64,000 nucleotides of DNA from DTU089 sp964421815. Its GTDB lineage: Bacteria; Bacillota; Clostridia; Oscillospirales; Acutalibacteraceae. Below the pieces are notes generated by a model. The model did no database searches and had not been told where the DNA came from. It saw only the letters and a program-made list of their open reading frames with translations. Position 1 is the stretch's first letter, and each line of letters begins with the position of its first letter. This document shows positions 51,271 to 61,025 of the stretch, piece by piece. A program made the position numbers and the translations under genes. The DNA lies in assembly GCA_964421815.1 (NCBI GenBank), contig CAYQYT010000010.1:1-64000 (forward strand), in the 5' to 3' direction.

Positions 51271-53706
51271 TCAGACCTCACTACAATAAACACCGGTGGA
51301 TTTTTTGTCGCTTCCGCCGTTTTTTATGGGGTTATTTTTCTTGTTTTCGCTCTTTTTGTTATGTGTTATAACTGCTTTTTTATTCTCAAGAGCAATGGAA
51401 AGAACTTCATCAAGAGTGGAAACAGGAATGAATTCAATGGAATTTCTGACAGTATCGTTGATTTTTTCAATGTCAGCTTTATTTTCCTCGGGAATAATAA
51501 CTGTTTTCATTGAGTTTTTGAAAGCCGCTGTTGATTTTTCACGCAATCCGCCGATTGCAAGAACTCTGCCACGGAGAGTAATCTCACCCGTCATTGCAAC
51601 AGTTTTTACCACGGGAGTGTCCGTAAGTGCGGAAACAAGGGCGGTTGTCATTGTTACACCTGCGGAGGGTCCGTCCTTTGGAACTGCGCCTTCGGGAACG
51701 TGAATGTGAATATCTTTAGTTTTATAAAAATCACATTCAACACCCAATTTTTCATAATTTGCCCTTATGTAACTTACAGCCGCTTTGGCGGACTCTTTCA
51801 TAACATCGCCCAGAGAGCCTGTTAATTCAAGTTTGCCGTTACCCTCTAAAACCGCAACTTCAATCTGCATCATCTCGCCACCCACTGAAGTCCAGGCAAG
51901 ACCGTTAGCAGCACCAATCATTTCCTCAAAATCAAATTTTGAGGGTTTGTATTTAGGTGCGCCAAGATATTCATTGAGATTTGAGGGTGACACGGTGATT
52001 CTACCCTCGAAGCCCTCGGCAAATTTAACAGCCGCTTTCCTTATTATCTTTGTTATTGTTCTGTCGAGAGTACGGACTCCCGCTTCTTTAGTATAACTGC
52101 CTATAATTTCACGAATGGCTCCGTCGGTGAATCTGATCATTTTAGGTGTCATTCCGAAGTTTTTAACTTGTTTCGGAATCAAGTGTTTTTTTGCAATACT
52201 GAACTTATCTTCCGCAGTATAACTGTAAAGTTCAATTATCTCCATTCTGTCATAGAGGGGTCCGGGAATTTGGGAAGCGTCGTTTGCGGTAGTAATGAAA
52301 AGTACCTTGCTCAAATCAAAGGGAACATCAATATAATGGTCATTAAATGTTCCGTTCTGTTCACCGTCAAGGACTTCCAGAAGTGCCGATGAGGGATCAC
52401 CTTTGTAGTCACTGCCCAACTTGTCTATTTCGTCAAGAAGAATCAAGGGGTTAGCGGTTTCCGCCTGTTCAATGGCGGTAATGATTCTGCCGGGCATTGA
52501 GCCGATATATGTTCTCCTATGTCCCCTTATCTCCGCTTCGTCATGGACGCCGCCCAGGGAGATTCTTACATATTTTCTGCCCATTGCATCCGCCAAGGAA
52601 CGTGCTATTGAAGTTTTACCCACACCGGGAGGGCCTACAAGGCAGAGAATTTGTGCATTTGCATCGGGAGCGAGTTTTTTAACCGCAATAAGTTCCAATA
52701 TTCTCTCTTTAACTTCTTCAAGGCCGTAATGGTCTTTTTCAAGTATCTTTCTTGCGCCCGCAACATCCAGGTTATCTTTCGTATATACTCCCCAGGGAAG
52801 TGACGTAACTCTTTCAAGATATGTTCTTGAAACATTCGCCTCGGGTCCTCCGGGAGTGGTTTTAAGAAGTCTTTCACATTCATCAAAAAGTTTTTTCTTT
52901 GATTTTTCATCAATGGGAAGTGCAGAGATTTTTTCTTTATATTTTTCCGCTTCCGCAAGGAGGGAATCATCTTCACCCAACTCGATAGAAGCCGCCTTTA
53001 TTTGCTCGCGAAGATAATAATCCCTTTGATTCTTGTCCATTCTGTCCTGAACCTTATCATGAATTTCGGTTTCAAGTTTCAGAATTTCGGTTTCTCTCGA
53101 CAGAATGGTACACAGGCTCTCCGTTCTTTTCATAACATCAAGTTCCGAAAGAAGTGCCTGTTTATCCTCGGTCTGCAAGTGGAAATGTCCCGCAACTCCG
53201 TCGGTTGCCGTTGTAATATCGGACTCCTCCAGAACCGCAAGAAATACCTCCGGTGCAATTCTCGGGCTTGCGTTGACATATTCTTCAACATTTTCCTTCA
53301 AAAGCCGCAAAGCTGCTATGGTTTTAAAGTCCTCATCATTCGGAAGATTTTCGGGTGCTTGTTCCACAACAGCCCTCATTGAAAATCTCTCTTTAAGAAT
53401 TTCGGTAATTCTCGCTCTGTAAAGACCTTCAACAACAATTTCAAAACTCTTTCCGTCACCGCTGATTTGCTTGATTTCGGCAACAACACCGATGTCATAG
53501 AGTTCTTCAAATTTAGGGTCTTCTACCAACGCGTCCTTTTGGGTTACAAGGAAAATCAATCTGTCGGTAGTGTCAACAGCGTTTCTTATGGCTTTAATTG
53601 ATTTTGTTCTGCCAACTTCAAAGCAAACCGTTTGTTCGGGAAAAACAACAAGATTCCTGAGCGCCATAACCGGCAACGCTCTTTTTTCATAAATTTCTTT
53701 AACCAT
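51271..53706 (-). CDS. lon: ATP-dependent protease Lon
   Basis: Cytoplasmic AAA+ serine protease that removes damaged and regulatory proteins. The 811 residues comprise the LAN substrate domain (LPVMALRNLVVFPEQTVCFEVGR), the ATPase with Walker A GPPGVGKTSIARS near 358 and LLDEIDKLGSDYKGDPSSALLEVLD, and the protease domain with catalytic Ser in KDGPSAGVTM and the Lys 43 residues later. A charged Lys/Asn/Ser tail of about 30 residues at the C-terminus (KKSENKKNNPIKNGGSDKK) is not conserved. It lies between clpX and engB. Confidence 0.97.
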   Translation of the reverse strand: MVKEIYEKRALPVMALRNLVVFPEQTVCFEVGRTKSIKAIRNAVDTTDRLIFLVTQKDALVEDPKFEELYDIGVVAEIKQISGDGKSFEIVVEGLYRARITEILKERFSMRAVVEQAPENLPNDEDFKTIAALRLLKENVEEYVNASPRIAPEVFLAVLEESDITTATDGVAGHFHLQTEDKQALLSELDVMKRTESLCTILSRETEILKLETEIHDKVQDRMDKNQRDYYLREQIKAASIELGEDDSLLAEAEKYKEKISALPIDEKSKKKLFDECERLLKTTPGGPEANVSRTYLERVTSLPWGVYTKDNLDVAGARKILEKDHYGLEEVKERILELIAVKKLAPDANAQILCLVGPPGVGKTSIARSLADAMGRKYVRISLGGVHDEAEIRGHRRTYIGSMPGRIITAIEQAETANPLILLDEIDKLGSDYKGDPSSALLEVLDGEQNGTFNDHYIDVPFDLSKVLFITTANDASQIPGPLYDRMEIIELYSYTAEDKFSIAKKHLIPKQVKNFGMTPKMIRFTDGAIREIIGSYTKEAGVRTLDRTITKIIRKAAVKFAEGFEGRITVSPSNLNEYLGAPKYKPSKFDFEEMIGAANGLAWTSVGGEMMQIEVAVLEGNGKLELTGSLGDVMKESAKAAVSYIRANYEKLGVECDFYKTKDIHIHVPEGAVPKDGPSAGVTMTTALVSALTDTPVVKTVAMTGEITLRGRVLAIGGLREKSTAAFKNSMKTVIIPEENKADIEKINDTVRNSIEFIPVSTLDEVLSIALENKKAVITHNKKSENKKNNPIKNGGSDKKSTGVYCSEV

Positions 53707-53741
53707 ATATGTACCTGACTGAATTTAATATAATAATACAC

Positions 53742-53779
53742 AATGGAGAATAAAGAATTAAAACCCCTTATTCTCCATT
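53742..53779 (-). terminator. Hairpin between clpX and lon
   Basis: A perfect 12-bp stem (AATGGAGAATAA with its complement) fills the 87-base gap after clpX. A clear T-run is lacking, so it may attenuate rather than end transcription into lon. Confidence 0.6.
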
Positions 53780-53793
53780 ATGAAGTTTTTAAA

Positions 53794-55062
53794 TTATGCT
53801 GATTGCTCAGTGCCTTTCGGCTTTTTTACGTACTTGGGCTCCTCATTGCCGTCAACAACATCCGAAGTCACTTTTACAACTTCAATGGTGGGGTCGGAGG
53901 GAGCGGAATACATTATGGGCATCAAAGTTTTCTCCATTATTGCACGAAGTCCACGGGCGCCCGTTTCCTTTTCAATGGTAAGTTGAGCAACACGTCTAAC
54001 GGCATCATCCGTAAAATCAAGTGTAATTTTATCCATTTTGAAAAGGCTTTGATACTGTTTAAGCAAAGCATTTTTTGGCTTTGTAATAATATTTACAAGT
54101 GCGTCAACATCAAGATTCTGAAGTGATGTAATAACCGGAATACGACCCACAAGTTCGGGAATAAGACCGAATTTTACAAGATCCTGGGGTATTACATTTG
54201 AGAACAAATCCATGTCTTTAAGTTCGGACTTTGAATGTATCTCCGCACCGAAACCGAGAACACTCTTACCCAGACGTTCCTCAATAATCTTTTCCATTCC
54301 CGCGAAGGCTCCGCCGCATATGAAAAGAATCTTTGAAGTGTCAATCTGTATAAATTCCTGTTGGGGATGTTTTCTGCCACCCTGGGGCGGAACATTGGCA
54401 ACAGTACCTTCAATAATTTTAAGAAGCGCCTGTTGAACACCCTCACCACTTACGTCACGGGTTATGGAAGCATTCTCGGATTTTCTTGAAATTTTGTCAA
54501 TTTCGTCGATATAGATAATTCCCTGCTCTGCCTTATCCACATCAAAATCCGCCGCCTGAATAAGACGGAGAAGGATGTTTTCAACATCTTCACCAACATA
54601 ACCGGCTTCCGTGAGTGTTGTGGCATCCGCAATAGCAAAAGGTACGTCAAGTATCTTTGCAAGGGTTGATGCAAGAAGGGTTTTACCCACACCCGTCGGA
54701 CCCAACAAAAGAACGTTACTCTTATTTATCTCAACATCATCGGGAGATGGGCGGAAAATTCGCTTATAATGGTTGTAAACGGCAACGCTTAAAACCATTT
54801 TTGCTTCATCCTGACCGATAACATACTCGTCAAGTATTGCTTTGATTTCTTGGGGTTTAGGCAGTTTCTTTGTTGCCTTTGCTTTCATTTTTATGTCGGG
54901 TTGCTGACTTTGGATACCCTCAACGATATCCATGCAAAGTTCAACACAACTATCACAAATATAAACTCCGGGGCCCGAAATCATTTGCCCCACTTGTGCC
55001 TGGGGTTTGCCGCAGAACGAGCAACGGATTTTATCATTTGTTCCTTTTTCGTCACGTGCCAA
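53794..55062 (-). CDS. clpX: ClpX ATPase subunit
   Basis: AAA+ unfoldase that feeds ClpP. The 422 residues have an N-terminal C4 zinc-binding domain (RCSFCGKPQAQV ... YICDSCVELC), Walker A LLGPTGVGKTLLA, the Walker B region GIIYIDEIDKI, the pore loop GYVGEDVE, and the RKHPQQEFIQIDT segment. The IGF-type ClpP-docking loop reads LGFGAE here, a slight departure from the usual I-G-F. It starts 4 bases after the clpP stop. Confidence 0.97.
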   Translation of the reverse strand: MARDEKGTNDKIRCSFCGKPQAQVGQMISGPGVYICDSCVELCMDIVEGIQSQQPDIKMKAKATKKLPKPQEIKAILDEYVIGQDEAKMVLSVAVYNHYKRIFRPSPDDVEINKSNVLLLGPTGVGKTLLASTLAKILDVPFAIADATTLTEAGYVGEDVENILLRLIQAADFDVDKAEQGIIYIDEIDKISRKSENASITRDVSGEGVQQALLKIIEGTVANVPPQGGRKHPQQEFIQIDTSKILFICGGAFAGMEKIIEERLGKSVLGFGAEIHSKSELKDMDLFSNVIPQDLVKFGLIPELVGRIPVITSLQNLDVDALVNIITKPKNALLKQYQSLFKMDKITLDFTDDAVRRVAQLTIEKETGARGLRAIMEKTLMPIMYSAPSDPTIEVVKVTSDVVDGNEEPKYVKKPKGTEQSA

Positions 55063-55066
55063 AAGA

Positions 55067-55648
55067 TTACCTCTTTTCGATTATCTTATCTGCAAGACCG
55101 TAATTAACTGCATCCTCTGCAGTGAGCCAATTATCTCTTTCTGTGTCTTGGAAGATTTCTTCAACGCTCTTGCCCGTATTTTCGGCAAGGATTTTATTCA
55201 AGCGTTCTTTAGTTCTCTTAATATGGTCTGCGGCAATTAAAATTTCAGTTGCCTGACCCTGCGCGCCGCCGAGAGGCTGATGAATCATAACCTCTGCATT
55301 GGGAAGAATATATCTCTTACCCTTTGTACCGGAAGAGAAAAGGAATGCGCCCATGGAAGCCGCCATACCCATACAGATTGTTGAAACATCACATTTGATG
55401 TACTTCATTGTATCGTAAATTGCAAGACCTGCCGTAACACTTCCGCCGGGGCTGTTAATATAAAAACTGATGTCTTTTTCAGGGTCCTGTCCTTCAAGAT
55501 AAAGAAGTTGAGCAACAATAATACTTGCGGTTGCATCATTAACTTCATCGGAAAGAACAATAATTCTGTCGTTTAAAAGACGTGAAAAAATATCGTAGGA
55601 ACGTTCACCGCGGTTGGTTTGTTCCACAACATAAGGAATAAGTGCCAT
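55067..55648 (-). CDS. clpP: ClpP protease subunit
   Basis: Serine peptidase that forms the chamber used with ClpX. The 193 residues match the family: ERSYDIFSRLLNDRIIVLSDEVND, SPGGSVTAGLAIYDTMKYI, GMAASMGAFL with the catalytic Ser and EVMIHQPLGGAQGQ with the His. The catalytic Asp is in ERDNWL. The ATG at 55648 has AGGAGG nine bases upstream. Located between tig and clpX. Confidence 0.97.
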   Translation of the reverse strand: MALIPYVVEQTNRGERSYDIFSRLLNDRIIVLSDEVNDATASIIVAQLLYLEGQDPEKDISFYINSPGGSVTAGLAIYDTMKYIKCDVSTICMGMAASMGAFLFSSGTKGKRYILPNAEVMIHQPLGGAQGQATEILIAADHIKRTKERLNKILAENTGKSVEEIFQDTERDNWLTAEDAVNYGLADKIIEKR

Positions 55649-55723
55649 AAAACACAACCTCCTAAATAATAATATATTGAATTATTGGTTAATTTTATCA
55701 GTTTATTCAATAAATATACAACA

Positions 55724-55749
55724 CCGCCCCAGATATCAACTGAGGCGGA
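55724..55749 (-). terminator. Hairpin between tig and clpP
   Basis: CCGCCTCAG pairs with CTGGGGCGG (one bulge or mismatch) just after the tig stop on the minus strand. T-rich but not a clean T-run follows, so it is probably a partial terminator. Confidence 0.5.
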
Positions 55750-55760
55750 AAAAGTATTGA

Positions 55761-57224
55761 TTATTCGGCCTTATCAGCGTCAGCTTTTTTCTTTGCTGCG
55801 GGCTTTTTAGCAGTTGTTTTCTTCTCTGCAGTTTCTTTTTTAGCAGTAGTAGCCTTTTTTGCTGCGGGCTTCTTTGCAGGCTTTTCTGCTTTTTCTTCTG
55901 TTTCTGCGTTTTCTCCGGCATCTGCAGCCTTAGTTGCTTTTTTCTTTGCACCGGCAACTGCTGTATCTTTTACAAGATCCATAGCCTTTCTGCAAGCAAG
56001 ATCCGCCTTAACATCCTCAGCAGAAACAAGAGTTTTAATCTTGTCGAGAGGCATATTATATGCATCTGCATAGGTTTTAAGTTCAGTCTCAACATCTTCA
56101 TCGGAAATGTCAATCTTTTCAAGTTCAACAACCTTTTCGAGAGCAAGACGAAGTTTAACCTGTTTCTCCGCGCCTTCTTTGTAACTGTCGCGAAGAGCGG
56201 CAACATCCATACCGAGATACTGAAGGTACATATCCATGCTCATACCCTGTGAACGAAGTCTGTAATCAAACTCGTTAACCTGGTTGTCAATTTCTTTTTC
56301 AATCATAACTGCGGGGATTTCTGCAATGACATTGTCACAGAGAGTATCCATTACAGCACTTTCAAAAGCACGTTCCGCAGCGGCTTCCTTACGGGCTTTG
56401 ATTTCTTCCTCAAGGCTCTTTTCGTAATCTGCAACAGTATCAAATTCGCTGACATCTTTTACAAATTCATCGTCATACTTGGGAAGTTCTTTCTTCATAA
56501 TCTTATGAAGTTTGATTTTGAACACTGCGTCTTTACCTGCAAGTTCTTCTGCATACTCCTCGGGGAATGTAACGTTGATATCGAATTCCTCGTCAACCTT
56601 GTGTCCGATTACTTGCTCCTCAAAGCCGGGAATGAAATTACCTGAACCAAGTTCAAGGTCATAATTCTCTCCCTTGCCGCCCTCAAATGCAACACCGTCA
56701 ACAAAGCCTTCAAAGTCGATGGTAGCAATATCGCCCTTCTTAGCCGCTTTACCTTCAACTGAAACGAGCTTTGAATCCTTTTCAAGAGCTTTATCAATTT
56801 CTTCTTTGATTTCTGCTTTCTTAACAGTAACCTTTTCTTTTTCTGCCTTGATACCCTTGTATGCCTTGAGTTCAACTTCGGGTTTAACGGTAACTTTAAG
56901 TTTTACAACAAAGCCGTTTTCATCAAGGGAAACGATTTCGTCCTCAAAGGGAGCGGAAACCGGAACAATTCCTGCTTCTTTAACCGCAGCGTCAAAAAGT
57001 GCGGGATACTCAGCATCAATTGCATCGTACCAGAAAACTTCTTTTCCGTAGTAAGTTTCGATAATGTGCTTGGGAGCTTTACCCTTGCGGAAACCGGGTA
57101 CATTGTACTTACCTCTGTTTTTTGTATATGCCTTTGTAACTGCCGCTTTGAAAGCGTCGCTTTCAATAGAAATCTCAAGAGCATACACATTTGTTTCAAC
57201 TTTTTCGCAAGACTTTAAACTCAT
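55761..57224 (-). CDS. tig: Trigger factor with long Lys/Ala-rich C-terminal tail
   Basis: Ribosome-bound chaperone and peptidyl-prolyl isomerase. The 487 residues include the N-terminal ribosome-binding domain with the signature VPGFRKGKAPKHIIE near 45-60, an FKBP-like PPIase domain at about 150-245 (AKKGDIATIDFEGFVDGVAFEGG), and the helical substrate cradle to about 420. The last 65 residues are an Ala/Lys/Thr/Glu-rich, histone H1-like low-complexity tail (AKKPAAKKATTAKKE type repeats), absent in ordinary trigger factors of about 430 residues. AAAGG stands nine bases before the ATG at 57224. First gene of the tig-clpP-clpX-lon-engB run. Confidence 0.96.
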   Translation of the reverse strand: MSLKSCEKVETNVYALEISIESDAFKAAVTKAYTKNRGKYNVPGFRKGKAPKHIIETYYGKEVFWYDAIDAEYPALFDAAVKEAGIVPVSAPFEDEIVSLDENGFVVKLKVTVKPEVELKAYKGIKAEKEKVTVKKAEIKEEIDKALEKDSKLVSVEGKAAKKGDIATIDFEGFVDGVAFEGGKGENYDLELGSGNFIPGFEEQVIGHKVDEEFDINVTFPEEYAEELAGKDAVFKIKLHKIMKKELPKYDDEFVKDVSEFDTVADYEKSLEEEIKARKEAAAERAFESAVMDTLCDNVIAEIPAVMIEKEIDNQVNEFDYRLRSQGMSMDMYLQYLGMDVAALRDSYKEGAEKQVKLRLALEKVVELEKIDISDEDVETELKTYADAYNMPLDKIKTLVSAEDVKADLACRKAMDLVKDTAVAGAKKKATKAADAGENAETEEKAEKPAKKPAAKKATTAKKETAEKKTTAKKPAAKKKADADKAE

Positions 57225-57262
57225 CTTAAACATCCTTTCATTTGCGAACATATATTAACTGC

Positions 57263-57271
57263 AAAATTATA
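57263..57271 (-). promoter_or_regulatory. Extended -10 promoter of tig
   Basis: TGATATAAT on the minus strand (TATAAT at 57266-57271, preceded by TGA), about 42 bases upstream of the tig start. No good -35 was found. Confidence 0.5.
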
Positions 57272-57359
57272 TCATAACAATTTGCAAATTTCCACTATTT
57301 TTTCAATAAAATTCCTTTAAAATGTAAAATTTATTGGTTTTTTATGGTTTTTTTAATAT

Positions 57360-58058
57360 TTATTCCTCACAATGAGCAATCAAGCGGGGGCAAAAATCCA
57401 AATAATCTGCAGAAATCAAATTAAAAGTTGTTCCGTTATATTCGATTTTTGTGTTTTCGGGAGGAACGAACCCGTGAAGATGACCGAAATAACAGCGTTT
57501 AACGGAAAATTCTTCCAAAACAGAGAGAATTTCTTCACAGCGTTGAAGTGAACTGATGGGTGGATAATGCAGAAATGCAATCAACTCCCCCTCAAGTTTA
57601 CTTGCCGCTAGGAGAGAGGTTCTCAAACGTCCCGCCTCACGCAGAATGACCTTTTTATCCGCCTCGGTGGTGTCATCATAAAACCAACCCCGTGACCCTG
57701 CAACTGCAAAACCCTCGACAGAATAGGCATTGTTATGAGTTATTTTGATGGTGTCAAACCCGTTTTCATCTAAAAACTTATTCATTTTAGACATCGTGTT
57801 CCACCAATAATCGTGATTGCCTTTGAGAATGTATTTCTTACCGTTAAGGGAATTGAGGAATGAAAAATCCTTAACTGCCTCATCAAAATTCATTGCCCAG
57901 GAAATATCACCGGGAATAACAACACTGTCCTCGGGAGAAACAACTCTGTTCCAATTATTTTTCAATCTGTCGGTATAATCCGTCCACCCTTTAAAAACAT
58001 CCATGGGTTTATCAACGGAAAGTGACAAATGAGTGTCACCGATTACAAACAATGACAA
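57360..58058 (-). CDS. Calcineurin-like metallophosphoesterase
   Basis: A 232-residue cytoplasmic phosphoesterase. Metal-ligand motifs are FVIGDTHLSL (D-x-H), VVIPGDISWAMNF (G-D), LKGNHDYWW (G-N-H-D), IAFLHYPPIS (H) and CYFGHLHGF (G-H-x-H). The set is complete. Phosphodiesters or nucleotides are possible substrates. It follows thrC with an 11-base gap on the same strand. Confidence 0.9.
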   Translation of the reverse strand: MSLFVIGDTHLSLSVDKPMDVFKGWTDYTDRLKNNWNRVVSPEDSVVIPGDISWAMNFDEAVKDFSFLNSLNGKKYILKGNHDYWWNTMSKMNKFLDENGFDTIKITHNNAYSVEGFAVAGSRGWFYDDTTEADKKVILREAGRLRTSLLAASKLEGELIAFLHYPPISSLQRCEEILSVLEEFSVKRCYFGHLHGFVPPENTKIEYNGTTFNLISADYLDFCPRLIAHCEE

Positions 58059-58069
58059 TCTGCGTCACC

Positions 58070-59566
58070 TCAAATGCCAAGCATATCAAATACAACCTGT
58101 GCCATATCTTCCTTGGATGTTAACTTATTAAAGCGAACTTCTTTGCCTTTAAGAGAGGCAAGTTGCTCCGGTGCTTTAAGAGAAGAAACATTTTCAAGTG
58201 CGGCAACGGTTTCAAATTCGTCGTCATATTCTTTATTTTCTTTATCAACTGCACAAAGAACCGCCTTTGAGAACTTAAATGGCGATGCGGTGGAAGCAAT
58301 AACAACGGGAGTTTTGTCCCCTGTTTTTTCTTCGTATGCGTTATAAACATTGATTGCAACCGCGGTATGTGTGTCGGAAAGATAGTTATAGTCGGAATAT
58401 GTCTGACTGATTGTATCTTTTGTCATTATATCGTCACAGCAACCTGCGGCAAAAAGTTCGTTAATTTTTGACTTAACATCATCGCTTACGGTGTATTTGC
58501 CCTTTTCTTTGAGTTGAGAGAACCAATCATTGATTATATCAGAATTTCTGCCGCAAAGAATATAGAGAAGTCTTTCAAGATTGCTTGAAATCAAAATGTC
58601 CATGGAGGGTGAAACAGTTGTGTAAAAATCACGGTTCCTGTCATAAACACCGCTTTTAATAAAGTCGGTGAGAACATTGTTTGCGTTAGATGCACAAATC
58701 AACTTATTAACCGGCAAGCCCATTTCCTTGGCAAAATATGCCGCAAGAATATTGCCGAAGTTTCCTGTGGGAACAACGATATTGATTTTGTCACCGAATT
58801 CTACGTCTCCGCTGTTAACCATATCGCAGTATGCGGAAATATAATATACAATTTGAGGAGCAAGTCTGCCCCAGTTGATTGAATTGGCAGAAGAAAATAC
58901 AAGGTTATTCTCTTCAAATCTCTTTAAAATTTCCTTGTTTGTGAAAATTGACTTAACACCGGTCTGTGCATCATCAAAATTGCCTTGAATTGCACACACA
59001 CCAACATTTCCGCCCTCTTGGGTAGTCATTTGAAGTTTCTGCATGGGGCTGACGCCGTCATTGGGGTAGAAAACAAGAATCTTTGTGCCCTCAACATCCT
59101 TAAAGCCCTCTAAAGCGGCTTTACCGGTATCGCCTGAGGTAGCAACAAGAATAACAATTTCCTTGTCTTTAAGATTTTTCTTTGCGGAAACCGTAAGAAG
59201 ATATGGTAAAATCTGGAGAGCCATATCTTTGAATGCACAAGTGGGGCCCTTGAAAAGTTCAAGAATATTTACATTGTCGTGAAGATTAACAACGGGGGCA
59301 ACATCCTCTGAAGAAAATTTCCCGTCCGCATAGGCACCCTCTACGCAATAATCCAACTCTTCCTTTGTAAAATCGGAAAGATACATACCGAGAACTTTTT
59401 TTGCACGAGCCTTGTAGTCCACAGAGCAAAGCGCTTTAATTTCATCCAAGGACAACTTGGGAATTTCTACGGGAATATAAAGACCACCGTCGGGTGAAAT
59501 CCCGTCGGTAATTGCCTTTGAAGCAGTAACCTTTACGCTGTTATCCCTTGTTGATGTATATAACAT
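58070..59566 (-). CDS. thrC: Threonine synthase
   Basis: PLP enzyme converting O-phosphohomoserine to threonine. At 498 residues it belongs to the longer class related to yeast and E. coli enzymes: YTSTRDNSVKVTASKAITDGISPDGGLYIP at the start, LELFKGPTCAFKDMALQ with the PLP lysine, VATSGDTGKAALEGFK, and FVVPTGNFGN-like NIVVPTGNFGNILA. The ATG at 59566 is used, with GGGATG upstream. No other threonine gene is adjacent. Confidence 0.95.
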   Translation of the reverse strand: MLYTSTRDNSVKVTASKAITDGISPDGGLYIPVEIPKLSLDEIKALCSVDYKARAKKVLGMYLSDFTKEELDYCVEGAYADGKFSSEDVAPVVNLHDNVNILELFKGPTCAFKDMALQILPYLLTVSAKKNLKDKEIVILVATSGDTGKAALEGFKDVEGTKILVFYPNDGVSPMQKLQMTTQEGGNVGVCAIQGNFDDAQTGVKSIFTNKEILKRFEENNLVFSSANSINWGRLAPQIVYYISAYCDMVNSGDVEFGDKINIVVPTGNFGNILAAYFAKEMGLPVNKLICASNANNVLTDFIKSGVYDRNRDFYTTVSPSMDILISSNLERLLYILCGRNSDIINDWFSQLKEKGKYTVSDDVKSKINELFAAGCCDDIMTKDTISQTYSDYNYLSDTHTAVAINVYNAYEEKTGDKTPVVIASTASPFKFSKAVLCAVDKENKEYDDEFETVAALENVSSLKAPEQLASLKGKEVRFNKLTSKEDMAQVVFDMLGI

Positions 59567-59662
59567 TGAGAACACATCCCTTAAATAAATCTAATTACAT
59601 AATTCTCCATTTTATTAAAGTAAAACAATTTTAACAAAGGGATGTAAAAATGTCAAGGGTTA

Positions 59663-60922
59663 TCAAGCATTATCACTATTATGCGGATAGGCTTTCTCCC
59701 CATTTGCAACAAAATTTGCAAGTTTTTTCATATAACCTGAAAAACCCAACTCCTCAACTGCTGATTTCGCCGTTATTTTATATTCCGCAACGGTTTTTTT
59801 CCCAACTGATACTGTAACTGTACCTATTGTTTGATTCTCTGCTACCGGAGCTTTAAGTTGTTCTTCTGCTTTAATGCTGACTTTTACTTGGTCAACTTCC
59901 CCTTTTTTTACAAGCACGGGGGTAATTTCCGGAAATTCAGGTGTTACGTAATCACATTTACCGCCAATAACCTTAATGTCTTTCAAGTCTTTTTTGTCCA
60001 TTGGCACCGATACACAGGAATAGTTTGAAAAGCCCCAATTCAGCATGGCTTTTGCGGTATTAAATCGGTCGTTGCTATTATCGCTTCCCATTACAACGGC
60101 TATTAAATGCAGACCATCCCGTTGGGCAGAAGCACTGATACAGCAACCCGCTTTTGCAGTTGTACCGGTTTTAAGACCCGTTGTTCCGCTGTAAAATCTG
60201 ACGAGTTTATTCGTATTTACAAGTTCTGTTTTTCCGTCACGAAGGGAATCCATCCAAACCGTTGTGTAATCCGTTATAAAGTCATGCTTTAAAAGTTCTC
60301 TTGACATTATGGCAATATCTCTTGCGGTCGTTAAATGGGATTCGGTTGTATCGTCAAGACCGGTGGCATTTTCAAAATGCGTGTTATTCATTTTGAGTTC
60401 TTTCGCTCTCGAATTCATCAAATCAATAAAGGCAGTTTCACTACCTGCAACGTATTCACCCAAAAGAGTTGCCGCATCGTTAGCACTGCCGATTGCCGTT
60501 GCCCGAAGAAGTTCGTCAACACTCATCCTCTCCCCTTCTTCAAGCCAAATCTGTGAGCCGCCCTTGGAGGAGGCATTGGCAGAACAAGAGACCTTGTCAG
60601 CAAGGGTTATTTTCTTATTTGAAACAGCTTCAGCCACAAGAAGCATTGTCATAATTTTAGTCACGGAGGCGGGATGAAGTTTTGTATCTGCATTATATTC
60701 CAACAAAACCTCACCACTTGAAACCTCCATTAAAACTGCGGATTTTGCTTTGATTTCCACAGGTAGGCTATCAAGTTTCTTTTGTTCTTCTGCTGTTACG
60801 TTCAATTTTGCCACTTCAATTTCTTCATATTCCTTTGTTATTGTTCTATCTGCGGCAAATACCGTCTGTGTTAAACTTAAAATCATTACCAAAGACAGTA
60901 AAGCGGCTAAAAATTTTTTCAT
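59663..60922 (-). CDS. dacF: D-alanyl-D-alanine carboxypeptidase (DacF/DacA type, PBP5 family)
   Basis: Trims the terminal D-Ala of peptidoglycan stem peptides outside the membrane. The 419 residues start with a signal peptide (MKKFLAALLSLVMILSLTQTVFAA). The S11 peptidase motifs follow: SVTK near 89, SAN near 149 and KTGTT near 252. The C-terminal PBP5 beta domain starts near 310, and the last helix (YMKKLANFVANG) is weak, so membrane anchoring is uncertain. The ATG at 60922 has GGAG upstream. It may be transcribed with the prmA operon through the repeat upstream. Confidence 0.94.
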   Translation of the reverse strand: MKKFLAALLSLVMILSLTQTVFAADRTITKEYEEIEVAKLNVTAEEQKKLDSLPVEIKAKSAVLMEVSSGEVLLEYNADTKLHPASVTKIMTMLLVAEAVSNKKITLADKVSCSANASSKGGSQIWLEEGERMSVDELLRATAIGSANDAATLLGEYVAGSETAFIDLMNSRAKELKMNNTHFENATGLDDTTESHLTTARDIAIMSRELLKHDFITDYTTVWMDSLRDGKTELVNTNKLVRFYSGTTGLKTGTTAKAGCCISASAQRDGLHLIAVVMGSDNSNDRFNTAKAMLNWGFSNYSCVSVPMDKKDLKDIKVIGGKCDYVTPEFPEITPVLVKKGEVDQVKVSIKAEEQLKAPVAENQTIGTVTVSVGKKTVAEYKITAKSAVEELGFSGYMKKLANFVANGEKAYPHNSDNA

Positions 60923-61025
60923 GATACCACTCCTTACAGAGAGTGTATGTAGATGTGCGGGAAATAAGAACTTACAGAATGTATATATGTATAAAAAACA
61001 GCACACCCGCGTTTCACGGATGTGC
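60923..61025. other. dacF upstream region
   Basis: About 100 bases before the dacF start. They include the run ACACCCGCGTTTCACGGATGTGCT next to the repeat, which may fold weakly. No clear promoter was identified. Confidence 0.3.
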
